A program made the translations under genes and the position numbers. From positions 186,001-250,000 of the forward strand of contig MCFE01000013.1 of the NCBI GenBank assembly GCA_002104905.1: DNA of 64,000 nucleotides, in the 5' to 3' direction. Below, piece after piece: positions 10,867 through 22,300 of this stretch. The notes under the pieces were generated by a model. That model did not search any database, was not told where the DNA came from, and worked only from the letters and a program-made list of their open reading frames with translations. Position 1 is the first letter of the stretch; each line of letters begins with the position of its first letter. Source of the DNA: Basidiobolus meristosporus CBS 931.73 (lineage: Eukaryota; Basidiobolomycota; Basidiobolomycetes; Basidiobolales; Basidiobolaceae).

Positions 10867-11529
10867 TGTTTCATTGCCTCTTGTTTGAATTTTCCAGCCT
10901 TGCTTGTAACAGGCTTTGAGAAAGCCGTGGGTTTTTATCACTGTCAAGCCCTTCATTGCTACTGTGACTGAGTGCTTCTTGTATTGGACTACATTTTCTC
11001 CTTGATAAATGTTGCACTGATGTGTTTGTTTTTACCTGCCTGTCCCTTACTGGCACTCCTCTGGCTACCTGATATTTCTTTGCCACCTGCTTGGAGCTTT
11101 CAGCCCTGCTTGTGACAGCTCTTTAGGAAGCCACTGGTTTTAGCCGTAGCGCTGTTGTTCTTCTGCCTTTGATAGTTTCTGCTATTCTTGAGATGCTTTC
11201 AAGCCATTTCAATGCCAGCCCAGAATCCCTTTGCTTGCTAGAGCCCAGGATAATGCCCATGGAGCAGGTCAAGCACTTTCTGCTTGGGCTCAAGTTCCCA
11301 ATGGTCTCATGGTATGCTGGCCTTAAGGTGATGCTGTGCTGGACTTCTAACAGCCCCTTGAATATTAGCCCACTCTTCATCATTGCACTCAATGGCTTCA
11401 CAGATCCTCACTGTCTTCTAATCTCTAGGCTTGGGCATAAACACAACAGTCTCTCCCTCCCATGCTGTAATAAGTCTTTCTGTGGGTTTTATCATTGGGT
11501 ACTATTGTTGTGTTTTAAAGACAATATGG
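10867..11529 (-). pseudogene. CACTA c: ORF2 middle fragment
   Basis: Minus-strand remnant covering the ORF2 repeat unit and the upstream conserved domain (blocks like GNLSPSRKCLTCSMGI in a shifted frame, and PITAWEGE/VVF and EAIECNDEEWA in frame). It is cut at 11530 by the GYP2 LTR. The N-terminal third is missing. It probably belonged with the tnp2 3' remnant at 13866. Confidence 0.65.
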
Positions 11530-12333
11530 TGCGGTAGGGTAAACATACCTCCCACAGACAAGTTGATTCATATAGTCATTATGATATACTTATCCATATT
11601 TTATCTTATCAGTATTATCCCATTCTTCTTTTGCCCATATTATCAGTATTATCCCCATATGATGTTTACCCTGATTAGTTATTATCATTAGTTATCCCAG
11701 ATGTTATTCAGCTTTGTGATCAGTAGATGTATCTATATAAGGCAAGTACCCGCGTCAGTACCCGTGACACATGACCTAGGTCTGTGTTACCATCCCTACC
11801 ATTTCAATACCATATATGGTATTTCTATGTTGCACAGGTCTCAGACTACTGATTCCTGATTGGTTGAGAGTGCTGTGCCTTTTAGAACCTTCCAGGACAT
11901 TCTTGGCATATTTTTAGCTCATAGTGATGTCATCAAGAATTCCACTGATGCCTAGAATCTTCTAGAACCTTGTCATTAGTAATCACTTGGCAATCAGGAA
12001 AAGTATTTAAGGGAAAGCAATCCCTCATCAATAAATCATCCCTTCTATCAGTAACACTTCTACCTTATTGATTAGCAGTTGATCACTGCATCTGCCTTCA
12101 ACAGTACATCTCAGACCTGCCATCAAGGAGCTTTTCAGGGTAGTGCACAAGACACACAGAGGCCTTTGGAGACACTTGGAGCACCTAGGAAGCTAGAGAA
12201 GCAGGAGCTTTTACCATAGAGACATACTGACAGAGACACCAGCAGTTTAGACCCAGAGGTCATTGCACCCATCAGACACCTCACACACCTTGAGTTGTGT
12301 AGCTTCTCCCAGGAGTACCTCTACACCACCACA
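11530..12333 (+). repeat. GYP2 5' LTR, internally shortened
   Basis: About 804 bp, homologous in the sense orientation to the roughly 1,070-bp solo LTRs elsewhere (33459, and the reverse of 20943, 51360 and 58441). It has CTATATAAGGCAAG (TATA) and CAATAAATCATCC (polyA-like), and ends CTACACCACCACA. About 260 bp of the typical LTR is missing from its 5' portion. Confidence 0.8.
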
Positions 12334-12336
12334 TAT

Positions 12337-12353
12337 TTGGCACCCAACATGGG
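12337..12353 (+). promoter_or_regulatory. GYP2 primer-binding site
   Basis: Right after the LTR comes TTTGGCACCCAACATGGGG. A TGG complementary to a tRNA CCA end, 3 nt from the LTR, is the normal position for a PBS. The tRNA is not identified. Confidence 0.6.
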
Positions 12354-12407
12354 GGGTTTGACTGAACTGCCCCTAGAAGACTTAAGAAAGAACAAATTAT
12401 CAAGACC

Positions 12408-13559
12408 ATGGATCTACCTTTATCAGGAATGCAAGGAACTCCTTTCTTTGATGGAACTAAAGTTAAAGCTTTCATCAAGAGGTGGGAGCTTTTCTGCAGA
12501 GCCCACAAAATACCTGAGGCCATTATGGCTGAAGAGATGCCCCCCTACAGCACTGATGAGATCATGCTCTCATTATATGAAAGAAATGATCTGCTGACAA
12601 ATTGGACCCTCTTGAAGAGCTACTTGATTGATGAATATGGAGAGAGACAAGTTGACTACACACTTCAAGACTTGGAGAACTTTGCTTATAGCAAGTTTAA
12701 GCTGCTACCATTGAAAGAATACTTGAGTGGCCTTGAGCAAATTGGAGAGTCACTGAAAGCCCAAGGCATTATCACTGATCTGACTTTATCTGCCTATCTG
12801 CTCAGAGCACTACCAGAAGGCCTGGTGAGAAGGATTGAAAACAATCCTACTGTGAAAGCAATGAGTTCACTGCCTGCATTTCAGTTAGCTAAGCAGATTC
12901 TACTTGCCCCTGAAGAAACCTCACCAATCAGAAAGCTTCTTTCAAGCCCAGAACAAAACCAAGATAGCCAACACATACTTAATCCCAGCAATCAAAGCAC
13001 CCAAATTCAGGAGCTGACACAGCAACTAGAGAAACTCTCTTTGCTACTTTCCAGCAAAGCTTATGGTCAGAAGCCAGTAAAGAGAGTAGTCAAATATACA
13101 TGCATGTGGTGTGACTCTGCCAACTATTCCAAGAGAAATTGGCAAGAGCTTCAGTCATTACTATCCACAGGTGATGTCCTATATAGTCCTCAGGGATACA
13201 TAGTCAGTAAGCATGGTGACAAATTATCCACAGCATTTGGACAAGGAGGAATGAGAGTTCACTACAAGCAAGTCACCTCTCATACAAGAAAGGTTCACCT
13301 CCATGAAGAAGAAGATCCTGACTACTTTGATCCAGCTGAAGTTCTGAACTTTGACTATGAGGACCCCAGAGAGGCCCAAGATCATATAGCTTCAATTTAT
13401 GCTTCAAAGAGACACCATTCTGAAAAAATGGCTAATCCAGGCCCACCAACAAAAGTACCAAGATGTGAGCCAGAAGTTGTGATTGAGAAGAAAGCATCAC
13501 CCCCATTAATTTACAAGAGTCTACCAAGGCCAACAACTACCACATGCAGCCTAGAGTAA
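12408..13559 (+). CDS. gag: GYP2 gag, 383-codon open frame
   Basis: The longest intact retroelement gag in the window; it starts MDLPLSGMQGTPFFDG at the first ATG after the PBS. Residues about 10-200 read as a Ty3-type capsid: a strand/helix entry GTKVKAFIKRWELF, YGERQVDYTLQDLENFAY, LKEYLSGLEQIGESL, LRALPEGLVRRI. A CX2C pair (CMWCDS) near residue 226 is followed by YGxxYSPQGYIV-like text, as in fungal gags. The last residues (TTTTCSLE) appear to come from a one-base slip near 13530, because the next frame continues the protein. Structural protein of the cytoplasmic particle. Divergence from the usual basidiomycete DUF4100-type gag-pol was not measured. Confidence 0.82.
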   Translation: MDLPLSGMQGTPFFDGTKVKAFIKRWELFCRAHKIPEAIMAEEMPPYSTDEIMLSLYERNDLLTNWTLLKSYLIDEYGERQVDYTLQDLENFAYSKFKLLPLKEYLSGLEQIGESLKAQGIITDLTLSAYLLRALPEGLVRRIENNPTVKAMSSLPAFQLAKQILLAPEETSPIRKLLSSPEQNQDSQHILNPSNQSTQIQELTQQLEKLSLLLSSKAYGQKPVKRVVKYTCMWCDSANYSKRNWQELQSLLSTGDVLYSPQGYIVSKHGDKLSTAFGQGGMRVHYKQVTSHTRKVHLHEEEDPDYFDPAEVLNFDYEDPREAQDHIASIYASKRHHSEKMANPGPPTKVPRCEPEVVIEKKASPPLIYKSLPRPTTTTCSLE

Positions 13560-13865
13560 AGCAAAATGGTATCCCAGAGGCTCTGACAAGTCATATACTA
13601 GGAAGCAACATATCAATCAAGGTTGGAGAGCTACTCAGTGTATCACCATCTGTAAGAAAGACTCTGGATGAGCATATCAGAATAAGAAAGCATCCAATTG
13701 AATCAACTCAAGGCAACCAGGTCAGGACAGTTCAAGGAAGCCAAAATATCAGTAAGCTGCATCAAAGCCAGAAACACTACTACTCAGTGGCAACTGCAAC
13801 AACTACAGGAACTGTGCATAATCAAGAAATTCTATGCATGATGGGGGGTAGGATGGGGGTATCAC
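13540..13865 (+). pseudogene. GYP2 gag C-terminus / pol start, truncated
   Basis: In the frame after gag, NGIPEALTSHILGSNISI followed by GELLSVSPSVRKTLDEHI matches the conserved ISxGELLxxSPxVR motif between gag and protease in basidiomycete gypsy elements (DUF4100-like; named from memory of the family, not searched). The element is cut at about 13865, where CACTA tnp2 sequence begins. No protease, RT or integrase follows. Confidence 0.65.
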
Positions 13866-15209
13866 AATAAAAAGCATAAAGTTGAGGTGATAGAAGTGTG
13901 TCAATTGCAGCAGGTGTGCACATATGCAGAGGTTGGTTAGCAGGAGGCCATAGTTTTTTTTGATATAAATTATATGAGGAACTCCTACAAAAGTAGTAGA
14001 CTTGTTTTGTTGGATAGTGCCATATTAAGCCATGAGTGCCAAATAGTGCCATTGTGTGCCTGAGAGGCATAGCAGACCTAAGCTTGGGAATGAAGTGTGA
14101 AACAAAGCTCTGCATCTTCATGCAAAGTAGCCCCTGTGTTTCACCCATCATGCTGGAGAATATCCATTTTTTGGCCTTTTTTTTGAATCAATGTTGTGCA
14201 GGATGTGTAAGAGCACAGAAGGACTGAAGATGTACATCTGGTACTTAACACCCATGGCACTTGAAATCCAGCCCCTGCGGCTCATATCATGTCACAAAAA
14301 TGCTGGGTAGTAGCTTGGTCCATTAGTACTCTCTGGCACTATATTTAATTAGTGGCCCTAAAGTAAAACCTATACAAAGCACTTATTGTGCTGGATAGTA
14401 CCAGTGGACCAAGATAGTGCCATGCACTTTTGCAACATGATACAAGCCACAGGAGCTGGATTCCAAGTGTCATGTGTATTAGGTACCAGATGTACCTCTT
14501 CAGTTCTTCTGTGCTCTTACACATCCTGTACAACATTGATCCAAAAAAAGGTCAAAAAATGGATTTTCTCCAGCACAATGGGTGAAACACAGGGGCAGCT
14601 TTGCATGAAGATAAAGAGCTATGTTTCACACTCTGTGGCCAAGCATAGGCTCACTTGGCCTCCCTGGCACACCATGGCATCATTTGGCACCCATGGCTCC
14701 ATGTGCACTATGTAATGGAATGAATCTATTGGGTAAGCAAATAAATAGGGGTGATTCTACCATGGACTACACAATTGGTGCAAGGGGGGTAGAAAAAGAA
14801 AACACCTTTTGGTAAATTGGTATGGCAGCATAATATGGCACTAGCTGTAGGCCACTGTATTGCCAATATAATTCTGGCAGAGGTGAGAAATGAGGCCATC
14901 AAATCACTGTCAAGTTTTTACTACATCAGGCAATTGGATATATTAGCTTGCTAGGTCCACCTGAATAAATCTAGAGTGCATTAAGACTGTTGAAATGCTA
15001 TGCAGGTACTTGTTAAAAGACCACCAAAACACAGTCAGGTTTTATACTTTATTTGCCAGTAAATTCAGCAAAATGCCATTACAATCCCATCATAAGATTG
15101 TGTGGAGGGTCAATAATTTCAAGCTGTTGGCATTTTGACCAACTCATGGCAGCATCCTGACAGATGATCCAGATTGGATCCACCTACAGGACTAGACAAT
15201 TTTTCATTG
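13866..15209 (+). mobile_element. CACTA c: tnp2 3' end and terminus, split by FB2
   Basis: 13866-13998 matches the last codons of tnp2 (VEVIEVCQL-like and KQEAIVFF-like blocks, compare 39010-39120). FB2 interrupts at 13999-14726. The subterminal region resumes with TTGGGTAAGCAAATAAA and runs to a degenerate terminus, TTTTTCATTGG, at about 15209, next to HAR2. No intact ORF. Confidence 0.75.
13999..14726. mobile_element. FB2: foldback element
   Basis: About 728 bp, two long inverted arms (about 13999-14345 and 14385-14726). The termini are GACTTGTTTTGTTG and its degraded inverse, flanked by TA on both sides. Arms are clearly diverged from each other, unlike FB1 and FB3. Comparison with uninterrupted copies (GTAGTAGTGGGTAAGC at 23970, for instance) shows the host sequence rejoins exactly if one TA is removed. 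Confidence 0.85.
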
Positions 15210-16802
15210 GTTCCCTGAGGTATCCAGTTGTGCTAGATTAATGAGTAGTGCCCAAACATTTGTATGAAGGCTCATCATCAACACCTGTACCATACTGAAA
15301 TCATTTGGCAAGAACTTAAGCCAATCTGACATTGTCTTCTCCAGTCCAGACTGTGCTAATGAGCTGGGGGATGAGTTTTGTATGAGTTATACTGAAGATA
15401 AATTGGGACTTGGTATAGGGACCATAGTGACAGATATGGATACTTTTACAGTGATACATTGGCATTAACCTGGGCTTACAGGAGATCTATATTAAAACGA
15501 ATGTGATTGTTGAACTTCCCATATATTATGCATGATGCATCTTGGATCACATTGACACAGATCAGATCACATCAGTTGCAGATTTCCTATTTGATAATAG
15601 ACTTGCTAGTAAATCATCAATAAAATAATCAAGTCATTGTTTGAGAACAATATTTGCAACATAATGATGAGAGACATGGCAATTAATGGAGATTAATCAT
15701 AATTGATGGAAAATTAGATAAATTGGACTGATTGTGCCAAATCAGCTTAAATTGCACCTGTTTGATCACTCACCAATCTTAATATGACTTCCTCATCTAT
15801 ATTTTCATTTCTCATTGGTCCCACCACTACCAGTGGATTTCCTTTTGACATGTTAGAGGAGATCCATACCAAGTACTGTGGCCCATCTATCCCATTATAC
15901 TCAAGGAGATCCCCTGTTAAGCATCTCTGCTATTACAAGAACTATTGCCCTGTAAGGTTCCAACCCATTATCCATGGCAACAAAAGTCCTAGAAGGTTCA
16001 TTCTCAGCTGACAGCAATGGAGAGACACCTTGCAAAGGGTATGAATGATTTAGTTTTGAATATTGAGAAGCTCCAATTGACTTCCATATCCCAGAGTGTT
16101 CAGTAATAGGTTATATATCAATAGTGTCTTAGATATATTCCCAGTTAGGACTAATAGACCTTCCAGAGGGTAGAGGCACTTTTATTCTGGCAAATACAAA
16201 GCATATGGTATGAAGTTCAAAGCACTCTCTGACATTGGGGTAACATCATCTAATTTGGTGGGTCATTTGCTGGAAGTGAGCATAACAAAACACTCAGGAT
16301 AGAGAAGCATCTAGAATTCAGTAAAGGGGAGAAATGTATGGCAGACTTAGCTTTTATAGGGGAGGATTGTCAGAGATTAGGATATATTACAGCCTATAGC
16401 AAGCCAAGATATGGTGTGCCTAGCAGGAAACAGAAGCTCTACAATGAGATATTCAATCATTAAAGAGTGAGAGTAGAGTATACATATGGATATCTGTAGA
16501 GATTCAGCAATTTTGCAAGTGAATACAGAGGAAAGTCATATCCAGGAGAGAGCAGCAGAATAGGTAAATTACCTAAAATACTTATAAATGCATGATATAC
16601 TCCTACAAGACAACATTCAATGAGAGGAATGTGTTTGGAGCATCATAGAAAGTAGTAAAGCAAGAAAAAAACTATTCTGAGCAACATAAGTAAGACTGGA
16701 CAAAGCCACCAGTAGCTATATCCTACCGCTGGCATGATGGTAGAAATTATAGTGCCAGATGGTGCCGCCAGATCAATCTGGCACTATTTAACAGGACAAG
16801 CC
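15210..16802 (+). mobile_element. HAR2: truncated DDE_Tnp_4 element
   Basis: Left part (15225-15440, minus strand) is the start of HAR ORF2 (MVPIPSPNLSSV, then FLPNDFSMVQVLMMSL). The divergent promoter and the transposase (plus) follow. The right end has the AGTGCCA-rich subterminal palindrome and a degraded TIR, AGGACAAGCC, at 16802, inside tnp2 copy e. The left end abuts the CACTA c terminus. Confidence 0.78.
15784..16665 (+). pseudogene. HAR2 transposase (DDE_Tnp_4 family)
   Basis: Cut-and-paste transposase of the PIF/Harbinger-like DDE family. The N-terminal block reads FSFLIGPTTTSGFPFDMLEE and then CYYKNYCPVRFQPIIHGNKS. The catalytic first-D region, a YSGKYKAH-like strand, the second-D block (GSFAGSEHNKTL in the shifted frame) and the third block RVRVEYTYGYL with the glutamate follow. 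In-frame stops lie at NH*RVRV and YL*RFSN, and there are shifts near 16010 and 16240. Full length would be about 290 residues. It diverges from HAR ORF2 across a promoter of about 340 bp. Confidence 0.82.
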
Positions 16803-17611
16803 AATTATTATTATCCAAACACCAACACTAAGAGCATCATCTTGCCAAGAAGATAATGTACAGAAGTCAGCATGCAGTTGCAGCAAAGTTGGCAAGCTAT
16901 AGCCCATTGGTTGGAATATGGAATCAATTGGAAATGTGAGATATTTGAAATAGTGGGTACCAGTTAGAGTAAAAGCTTTCCACAGTAAGCAATGCATTTG
17001 CTTTCAAAAGTATCCCTATATAAGCCATCAAGTTGAACTTATGGCATTTCAAGCTAAATGAGCCCTTCAAGATACTGGAGAAACTTGAAATTTGGCAATA
17101 TTGTGCATAGTATCCGCAACTCAAAGTACTACTTATAGACTCCCATCAACATTCATATGCATATATAGCAATCAAATGCTAGGACTTGATGAACTGGACA
17201 TGCATTTATTCACATGGCCTTCTGAAGCCATCTCTACTAAGAGTACATTGGAAGCATTGGGAGTCATATATGGACATTGTAGGAGTACTTATCCAGAAGT
17301 GGGCAACCAATGCCAACCTGAGACATCTGCAGATTTTATGCATGGAAACTGTCATTGGATTTGAGGGACTATTCTACAATCATAAAGCTAAATGCATAGA
17401 TCTCTGCCACAATATCATGCATTCTCCACTCCATCTTGCTGGGTGTGTGGAGAATATTGGGCCTTGCTTTATCTTCTGGAGTTTCCAATAGTGTGGATAT
17501 GCGGAGAGATAGGAAGACAAGTCAAGTTGCAGGTATTAGCTTATCCCAATCTCATCCAGAATATAACCTACAAGTTAATCATGGATGTGATGAGTTGGCA
17601 CATAGAGGGTA
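16803..17611 (+). pseudogene. CACTA e: tnp2 C-terminal half, part 1
   Basis: Matches 37780-38580 (copy i) and 47563-46920 reversed (copy j): the PILMTKLYMGH-like, LDELDMHLFTWPSEA and HWKHWESYMDIVG blocks and the HSPLHLA...GPCF segment. The frame is broken several times. Interrupted at 17611 by insertion of CACTA d; it resumes at 23424. Confidence 0.78.
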
Positions 17612-18007
17612 CTCTATGAAAAGTTATTGTGATGATCCTGTCAAAAGGCCATCACAAATTTAAAGTCCCTTTACTAAGAGGTACTGATCCTGTCAGGACA
17701 CCATCTGAAGACTGTATAAAAATAATTGCACCCCAGATATCACAAAAACTTGGTCAAGATTTCTCATCACAGCAATATATAAGTGGCTTTTGATTGGCTC
17801 CCTGCCAATTTGCTCACCTTGTGATCCCAGACACTCTAGCACCTTCTACATTTGTGTCAATTGATTGGCTAATGCCTCTTTTCACACTCCTTACTTCCTG
17901 ACTCAGCCATTTCTCTTACTTCTCATGTGTACAAATTGATTTATTTCCATAGAAGCTTTAGTTGTGCCTCAGTTGCCAAGTGTATTGACTTATATAAGTC
18001 CCTACAC
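17612..18007. repeat. CACTA d ORF2-side subterminal region
   Basis: About 395 bp, with no ORF, conserved in copies b, f, g, i, j and k. It includes the GATCCTGTCAAAAGGCC block near the end and an inverted partner of it further in (GATCCTGTCAGGACACC), plausible transposase-binding repeats. Confidence 0.65.
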
Positions 18008-19151
18008 CCTACACTAACTTTAAGACTAACTCCACACTCAGCAAGTAACTCCATCAAAGTCCACCACTCAATAAGTATTTCTGCTGTAATGCCCTGGTTC
18101 CACAACTTTTGCAGGAACCCAATGACTTTATGCTACTGTTCATTCACTGGTTCCCACACATTGTGGTCTTTGGCCTGCATGGCAAGGTCCAGCATGTCAT
18201 CTGCCAGTCCTTGCAGTAAATCCTTGCAATATTCAAGTGCATCTTCTTAAGCACTGCTCTCAAAGAAGTGCTGCAACCCCTTGGCATGGCTATTAATGTT
18301 CCAAAATTCCACTGAAGGCATCATCATAGTCTTTCAAGTTCTTGACAATGTTGACTTGTCAGTCAGTGGGATTTCCACTCTGTCCACAATGGAGGACATG
18401 GATGCTGTGGTGGATGCATTGCCTTTTTCTGCAAACTCATCTACCTCACAGGACTGTAGCTCAACTGGCTGTGCTTACAACTCTTGTGAATGCAGCTGCT
18501 TTCTTGTTGGTAACTATTCTTGGCTATGATGGGATTCACTCTGTTCTAGGCTTGTGGCATTAATTGGCAAGAAATACATATTTTTTGCATGCTTCCTATC
18601 TCTGGCATGGGTAGACATTTCTCCCTTTGCTTTTCCTTTATCACTGCCAGGTCTTTCACTGCTACATTGTTCAAGTACTTCTTGTAATGAACTACATGAT
18701 AAATTCTGCACTGATGCATCTGTTTTGGCCTGCTTGTCCCTTGCTGGCACTATTCTGGCAGCCTGATGTTTTTTTTCCCCTTGTTTTCAGCTCTCAACCA
18801 TAGTTGTGATGGGCTCCTGTAAAAGCCACTGATATTGATCACTGCCAGGTCTTCCACTGCTACTTACAGGTCTTCAACTGAGGGTACTGTGCTTGCTACA
18901 TCTTTATCTGCCTGAACATAATGGTCAGCTTGCGGCTCCGCAGAGGTTCTCAATTGCCTACTTGACTGACAGCCTGAGGAGTCCACATTATTACCTTCAG
19001 TGGGCCCATTGTCAACATGGTCTTTTTTAGATGTAGCCCTGCTTTTTGCACAGAATGCCAAAGCAATCTGTTGTCTAACTGTTTGTCTGCTGCAGTCAGC
19101 AGTGGGGCTTGGTTGGGAGCCAGACAACTTTGCTTTATTTTTTGGTGGCAT
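18008..19151 (-). pseudogene. CACTA d ORF2, central deletion
   Basis: Starts MPPKNKAKLSGSQPSPTADC at 19151 like copy j. After VPSVED (about 18864) it jumps directly into the C-terminal repeat region (GSDKGKAKGEMSTHARDR), deleting the coiled-coil and the conserved central domain, roughly 320 codons. The C-terminal domain (FWNIN..., LEYCKDLLQGLADD-like) is recognisable with shifts. The product is unlikely to be functional. Confidence 0.75.
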
Positions 19152-19375
19152 ATAAATGGAAGTGAGCCAAACCAAAGGGGAAATAGTGTCACATATACAT
19201 ATGTATATGATGCTGCAACTTTATTTATAATGCTTACTAAGGAGGGTAATTATTGAATCTTATATTCATGTAGGTGCAATGTCTCAAATACAAGATTATC
19301 TTGAATTTGCATGAGTTTTGACCAAAAAGTGATATAATAGTGTTAAGCTGTTGAAGGTCAACTTTTTGCCCCATA
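19152..19375. promoter_or_regulatory. CACTA d divergent promoter
   Basis: 224 bp between the two start regions, aligned with 54311-54532. Facing ORF2 is CTTTATTTATAATGC (reverse of the TATAAATAAAG box). Facing tnp2 is a GTGATATAATAG box. Confidence 0.65.
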
Positions 19376-22300
19376 GACAAGACTACTTTGATTCAACACT
19401 GTAAGAGAAGAGAAAAAAGACCATGTGGCTATTGTACCAAGCCACTCAATTGTTAAGCATGCAGACAGCATAGGAATTTTATCAATAATCATGGTCAGTG
19501 TTTTGCCAAACATATCCTAATTGATCATTTACCAGTCACTAATGTACCAAAATTATCTTGCCAGCCAGTTGATGCTTAAATATCAGCACCTGGCCATCTT
19601 TATCACCATGCACAAGCTGAGTTTAGTGAGTTTGTGATGCCTGTAAGCTCACCTCAGCCTTCTAAATATGGCCAGCCAAGTGATAGCTCTGACAAAGAAG
19701 GTTTGCTGATGGATTGTGAGCCTATCTCCCCTAACAACAGTACCATGCATAAGCCTGGTCAAATCCCAATATGCAATGAGACAACACCTGTTGAAACAAA
19801 TGCCAAGTGTATTTTATGGAGCCAAGTGAGCCCAGTAATCCATCTACTAGTGAATGATGTAGTGTTGTGGCCAGAGAAGTGGCACATTTCCACTGATATC
19901 AGTAATGGGGGCTTTGAGGATTAATTGCTACTTCTTGCCAAAATCATTCCCAGATGCAACTTACCATTTACATGGTACAAGTGGACAACCACAATGTGGC
20001 TGGCAACATATGACCCAGACACTTTCCTGAATCCAGTATGTGTTGACAGTTGCATGGCATTCCCATCCAAAAAGCCGCCATTTCAGCATGTCCAAACTTT
20101 CAGTACTCTACCACCATTGTGGGAATACATTGTTCACACTCCAGATACATTCCAGTAATAACCTGTCTAAAGAAGCTAATGAAGTCCAACAAATATTGCA
20201 AAGCTATAGAGTACCACACTCAGTATCAATCAAGTGCAAACATACTCAATACATTCAATGGCAAACATTACAAATAGTTAAGAAGCATGGTCTACTTTGA
20301 ATGTATGTATGATCAGGCCTTTGCCTTAGCACTTGATGGATTCTCATTAAACAAGTACTCTACCAGCAAATCCTGCAGGCCACTGATTCTCATCTACCTG
20401 AATCTGCCACCCATCTTACAGTGTCAGTGCAAAGATTTAATGATGGCCTCACAGGTATCTGGGTTGAAATCACCATCCAACCTGAATAGCTACCTGTATC
20501 CATTGCTAGATGAGTTTTGCATGCTTTCCAACAGGATAACAGTAAATGGCTGTCATGTAAGGGAACATACAGAAGTCAGCATGTAATTGCAGCAAAGTTG
20601 GCAGGCTATAAGCCATTGGCCAGAAAATGGAATCAATTAGAAACTGGAGACACTTAAGATATATGGTATCTAATGGAGCAAAAGCTTTCCACTGGGAGCA
20701 TTTCATTTGCTTTTCAACAATATCCCTATACTGATGACCAAGTTGTACATGGGGCATTTCAAGCTAAATGAACCCTTTGAGATACCAGAAAGATTTGAAA
20801 GAATTGTCAAGATATTACAGAGTATCCTCCCCCAAGTACTTCTCTTGGGCTCCAAGCAATATATATATGCAGATACAACAATACAAATGCAAAGACTGGA
20901 TGAACTGGATATGTACTTATTCAAGTGGCATTCTGAAGCTGCTGTGGTGGTGTACAGGTCCAAGGGAGAGATACATCCAACACTTCTCAAGTGTTTTGTG
21001 TGTGGGGTGTTCACTTGGTGCAGTAACCTCTAGCAAAAGCTTGCTAGGAATAGTTTGGTTCTGTCTCTAATCTAATGTGAATGGGAATAAAGCCACAAGC
21101 TTGTCAAGGGAAAACTATTGAGCAACAATCCCCATCTTAGCTGGTGTCTTAACAAAAGTATGTGTTGGGCTCAGTGTCCTTTGAGATGACAATGTACTAA
21201 AGCTTCCAAAGCCAAAACAATTGTAAACTCCACCGGCAGGGACTTGATAAGAATGCAGCTGTGGTCAATAGTTATAAAGACAGAAAAGTACCTTTGCCAG
21301 TACAAGAACAAATTTGAGAAAGAATCAAATATAATCAAAGATACCTACGCTGAGTATTCCTCACAAGTAGTGCCTCCAAGGTCAGTTGGCTGTCAGCACA
21401 GTTTCCTGGGAGTGTCATGTGGTCTGGGGTTGGAAGTTCAGGTAGCAGTAGGTAGCAGTGTTCAAACTAATCAACAAGTTGATATATTGATAAAAGGAAT
21501 GATGATTTATTTTGGAGGGATTGCCTCCCTTATATACTTTTCTCACTAGCTAGGTGATTACTAATCATGGTGTTCCAGAAGGTTCCAGAGATTAATAGAA
21601 ATCTTAATGACATCAGAATGAGCTAAGAGTATTCTAAGTAGGTGCTGCAAGGTTCTAAGAGACACAGAACATCCAACCAATCAGGAATCAGTAATCTGAA
21701 ACCTGTGTAACATAGGGATACCATATATGGTATGGGAATGGTAGGGATGGTGACACAGGTTGATCATGTGTCACAGGTACTGGTGCAGGTACTTGCCTAA
21801 TATAGAAGCACTTACTACTAGTAATCTTACATAAAGTGGAGGGTAACTTATGCAATAAGGTAAGCAGTTGTGATAGTCAAGTGGCTTATGGGATAGTACT
21901 GATCAGGTAAGACAAATGGGATAAAACTGAAATAAGTGTCGTAGAGAAATAGGGAAGTAGAAAATATGAGAATGACCACATTTGTCAGTGGGTGTCACTG
22001 TGACCCCACTACACCATTCCTACCAAGAGTACATTGCAAGCATTGGGAGTCATTTGTGGACATTGTAGGAATATTTATCCAGAAATGAATCTCCAACGCC
22101 AACTTGATGCATCTATAGCTGATGTGTGAGGAGTTTGTAACAGGATTTGAGCAGCTATAATACAAACATAAAGCTGAACATGTAGATCTCTGCTGCTGCT
22201 GTATCTATACTCTACTCAATCTTGCTGAAAGTGTAGAGATATTGAGCCTTGTTTCACCATTTGGGAGTTTTCTATGGAGCAGATGTGTGGGGAGATAGGA

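Noticed and set aside
14386-14715. 109-codon frame
   Set aside because: It is the right arm of the FB2 palindrome; the inverse arm and FB1/FB3 do not keep it.
21244-21549. A frame of about 100 codons repeated at 51661-51933 and 58739-59059
   Set aside because: All three lie on the antisense strand inside GYP2 LTRs. Similarity follows from the LTR itself, and the frame has no start context or recognisable domain.
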